From contig NZ_CM001403.1 in assembly GCF_000166195.2 (NCBI RefSeq), forward strand, positions 5,846,432-5,910,431: DNA of 64,000 nt, given 5' to 3'. A model generated the notes under the pieces. The model had not been told where the DNA came from and ran no database searches. It saw only the letters and a list, made by a program, of their open reading frames with translations. The position numbers were made by a program, and so were the translations under genes. This document shows positions 62,601 through 64,000 of the stretch, piece by piece (within the stretch, counting starts at the first letter, position 1; every line of letters begins with the position of its first letter). The stretch comes from Mucilaginibacter paludis DSM 18603 (GTDB taxonomy: Bacteria > Bacteroidota > Bacteroidia > Sphingobacteriales > Sphingobacteriaceae).

Positions 62601-63815
62601 ATGACGATTAAAAAATATATAGCACTGTTGTTTTTAATCGCAGTTTCTGCCACGGTTTCAGCGCAGTTAAAAAGTGAAAACTACATTAGCCAATACGGTA
62701 ACCTCAGTCACTTTTTTAAATGTGTAAGGCAAAATAAAAAGGCTACCGTAGCATTTTTAGGTGGCTCGATAACCAATATGGATGGTTGGCGTAATTTGGT
62801 TTGTGATGATTTGGTAAAAAACTATCCCGGCGTAAAATTTAAGTTTATCAACGCGGGCATCCCATCTTTAGGCAGTTTGCCGCACGCTTTCAGGTTACAG
62901 CGCGACGTTTTGGACAAAGGCGATATCGACCTGCTCTTTATCGAATCGGCAGTGAACGATAAGGTAAACGGCACACCGGCAAAAATACAACAGCGAGCCT
63001 TAGAGGGCATCATCAGGCACGTGCATGCTGCCAATGCAAAAACCGATATGGTGCTGATGGCCTTTATTGACCCCGAAAAGATAAAGGAATATGCCGCCGG
63101 AAAAATACCGGCCGAGGTGCACTTACACCAGGACCTGGCCAAATACTATCACTTAGATTTTATTAACCTGGCCAAAGAGATTAGCGACCGTATAGCCGCC
63201 CGCGAATTTACCTGGGATAAGGATTTTGTGAGCCTGCATCCATCGCCTTTTGGCATGCGGCTTTACTTTAATACAATTAAAACCTTATTGCAAAAAGCCG
63301 CCGGAGATTCAAAACCGACGAAATCTCATTTCCCGGCACCGATAGATCAGGATAGTTATATCAAAGGGCACTTTCTGGATGTTCATCAGTCAGACGCGCT
63401 CAAAGCAGATAGCTTGAATTTGAAGGCTGATCCTGGAGATTCAAAATTTAGCATCATCGAAGACTGGGTACCCGGCGATAAAGTATCTACACGGGAGGGT
63501 TTTGTGCATATCCCCGTATTACAAGCCACGCGGCCTGGCGCTACTTGCCATATCAACTTTAAGGGGAGGGTAATCGGCATCGGCGTATTATCAGGCCCGG
63601 ATGCCGGGCTTATCCATTATAGCATTGACGGCAAAGCTTATGCGCCGGTTAACTTGTATACCGATTGGAGCGATGGTTTGCATTTGCCTTTTTACTTTAT
63701 ATTGGCTGATGATTTAAAGCCAGGTAAACATAGTCTGGAAATAAGGCCGGATATCAAATCCGATAAAAGATCAAAGGGTACGGCGGTACGGATCTTTGCT
63801 TTTTTGGAAAATTAA
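62601..63815 (+). CDS. SGNH-hydrolase family carbohydrate esterase
   Basis: This 404-aa exported protein (signal peptide to about residue 21, TVSAQ) has an N-terminal SGNH hydrolase domain. Nucleophile S56 is in FLGGSITNMDGW, a glycine oxyanion residue in NAGIPSLGS, N119 in ESAVND, and H213 in SLHPSPFG with an upstream Asp (D208). The C-terminal half is a beta-sandwich (TCHINFKGRVIGIGVLSGPD, IHYSIDGKAYAPVNLYTDWS). The layout resembles plant-polysaccharide acetylesterases found with fucosidases in xyloglucan PULs, so deacetylation of the same glycan is the likely job. 5 bp after the GH95 gene. Confidence 0.85.
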   Translation: MTIKKYIALLFLIAVSATVSAQLKSENYISQYGNLSHFFKCVRQNKKATVAFLGGSITNMDGWRNLVCDDLVKNYPGVKFKFINAGIPSLGSLPHAFRLQRDVLDKGDIDLLFIESAVNDKVNGTPAKIQQRALEGIIRHVHAANAKTDMVLMAFIDPEKIKEYAAGKIPAEVHLHQDLAKYYHLDFINLAKEISDRIAAREFTWDKDFVSLHPSPFGMRLYFNTIKTLLQKAAGDSKPTKSHFPAPIDQDSYIKGHFLDVHQSDALKADSLNLKADPGDSKFSIIEDWVPGDKVSTREGFVHIPVLQATRPGATCHINFKGRVIGIGVLSGPDAGLIHYSIDGKAYAPVNLYTDWSDGLHLPFYFILADDLKPGKHSLEIRPDIKSDKRSKGTAVRIFAFLEN

Positions 63816-63853
63816 TAACCTGGACTGAATAGCACCATATAAACACTGATGAG

Positions 63854-64000
63854 ATGAACTTGAAATTTTTTAAAACTGCATTTTTTTTGGCGGCCATTGT
63901 GCTTTGTTTTAAAGCCGATGCTCAAATTATCCCGATAGAAACCAGCCATAATGCGCTGGTTTTACAGGCCGATGCGCAGCATAATTTAACAACGCTGTAT
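63854..64000 (+). CDS. Exported protein, N-terminus only; possibly GH36-like alpha-galactosidase
   Basis: ATG 63854 starts a frame that runs off the window. Residues 1-24 are a signal peptide (MNLKFFKTAFFLAAIVLCFK then ADAQ), followed by IIPIETSHNALVLQADAQHN LTTLY in sequence. The I-P-I-E-T-x-x-N-A-L-V-L-Q segment resembles the mature start of GH36-type alpha-galactosidases, which would fit a PUL, but 49 residues are too few for certainty. Same strand and 38 bp after the esterase gene, so part of the same operon. Confidence 0.5.
   Translation, partial: MNLKFFKTAFFLAAIVLCFKADAQIIPIETSHNALVLQADAQHNLTTLY

Overview
The window looks like Bacteroidota chromosome, most like Sphingobacteriaceae (Mucilaginibacter/Pedobacter type). 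The signs are SusC/SusD outer-membrane pairs, FecR anti-sigma factors with Bacteroidota ECF sigma factors, lipoproteins with S-C-K-K type lipoboxes, a b558-type succinate dehydrogenase with five predicted membrane helices, weak ribosome-binding sites, and a GH95 polysaccharide utilisation locus (PUL). No rRNA, tRNA or CRISPR array was seen.

Layout. (1) 1-8 kb: the tail of a zinc alcohol dehydrogenase, then a same-strand C4-dicarboxylate module: fumC, an outer-membrane porin, a DASS-family anion transporter, and succinate dehydrogenase/fumarate reductase subunits C, A and B. (2) 8.4-9.1 kb: a VIT-family metal transporter. (3) 9.1-11.9 kb: a decay zone with REP-like palindromes, a remnant of an HTH regulator, a complete IS4-family element (12-bp inverted repeats, 11-bp target duplication, frameshifted transposase) and the 3' end of a Thg1-like tRNA(His) guanylyltransferase gene. 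(4) 11.9-19.2 kb (+ strand): ECF sigma, FecR, TonB-dependent receptor, beta-helix lipoprotein and small lipoprotein (cassette P), with a convergent S41 peptidase. (5) 21-28.3 kb: M20 amidohydrolase, TPM-domain protein, zinc-ribbon/propeller protein, beta-carbonic anhydrase, bestrophin, TetR regulator. (6) 28.4-46.8 kb (- strand): three tandem paralogous cassettes A, B and C. Each is ECF sigma, FecR, STN-domain TonB receptor and an uncharacterised lipoprotein, followed by a shared terminator hairpin and a tiny membrane ORF. (7) 47-64 kb: a fucosylated-glycan PUL with AraC regulator, L-fucose dehydrogenase-like SDR, L-fuconate dehydratase, SSS symporter, SusC, SusD, two surface lipoproteins, GH95 fucosidase, SGNH esterase and the start of a further exported protein.

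How the genes work together. In each cassette P and A-C, the receptor's periplasmic STN domain should signal through FecR to its own sigma factor, so ligand uptake would switch on the operon. The partner lipoproteins are not SusD-like and their ligand is unknown. In A-C the signalling domains have diverged, while the carboxypeptidase-like and plug segments of B and C are almost identical DNA, which suggests gene conversion. Receptor A carries a 4-bp duplication that breaks its STN domain. The PUL encodes glycan capture, fucose release and deacetylation, monosaccharide import and the oxidative, non-phosphorylated L-fucose route, apart from the lactonase and the last steps. The repeated cassettes are the best candidate for an undescribed system.
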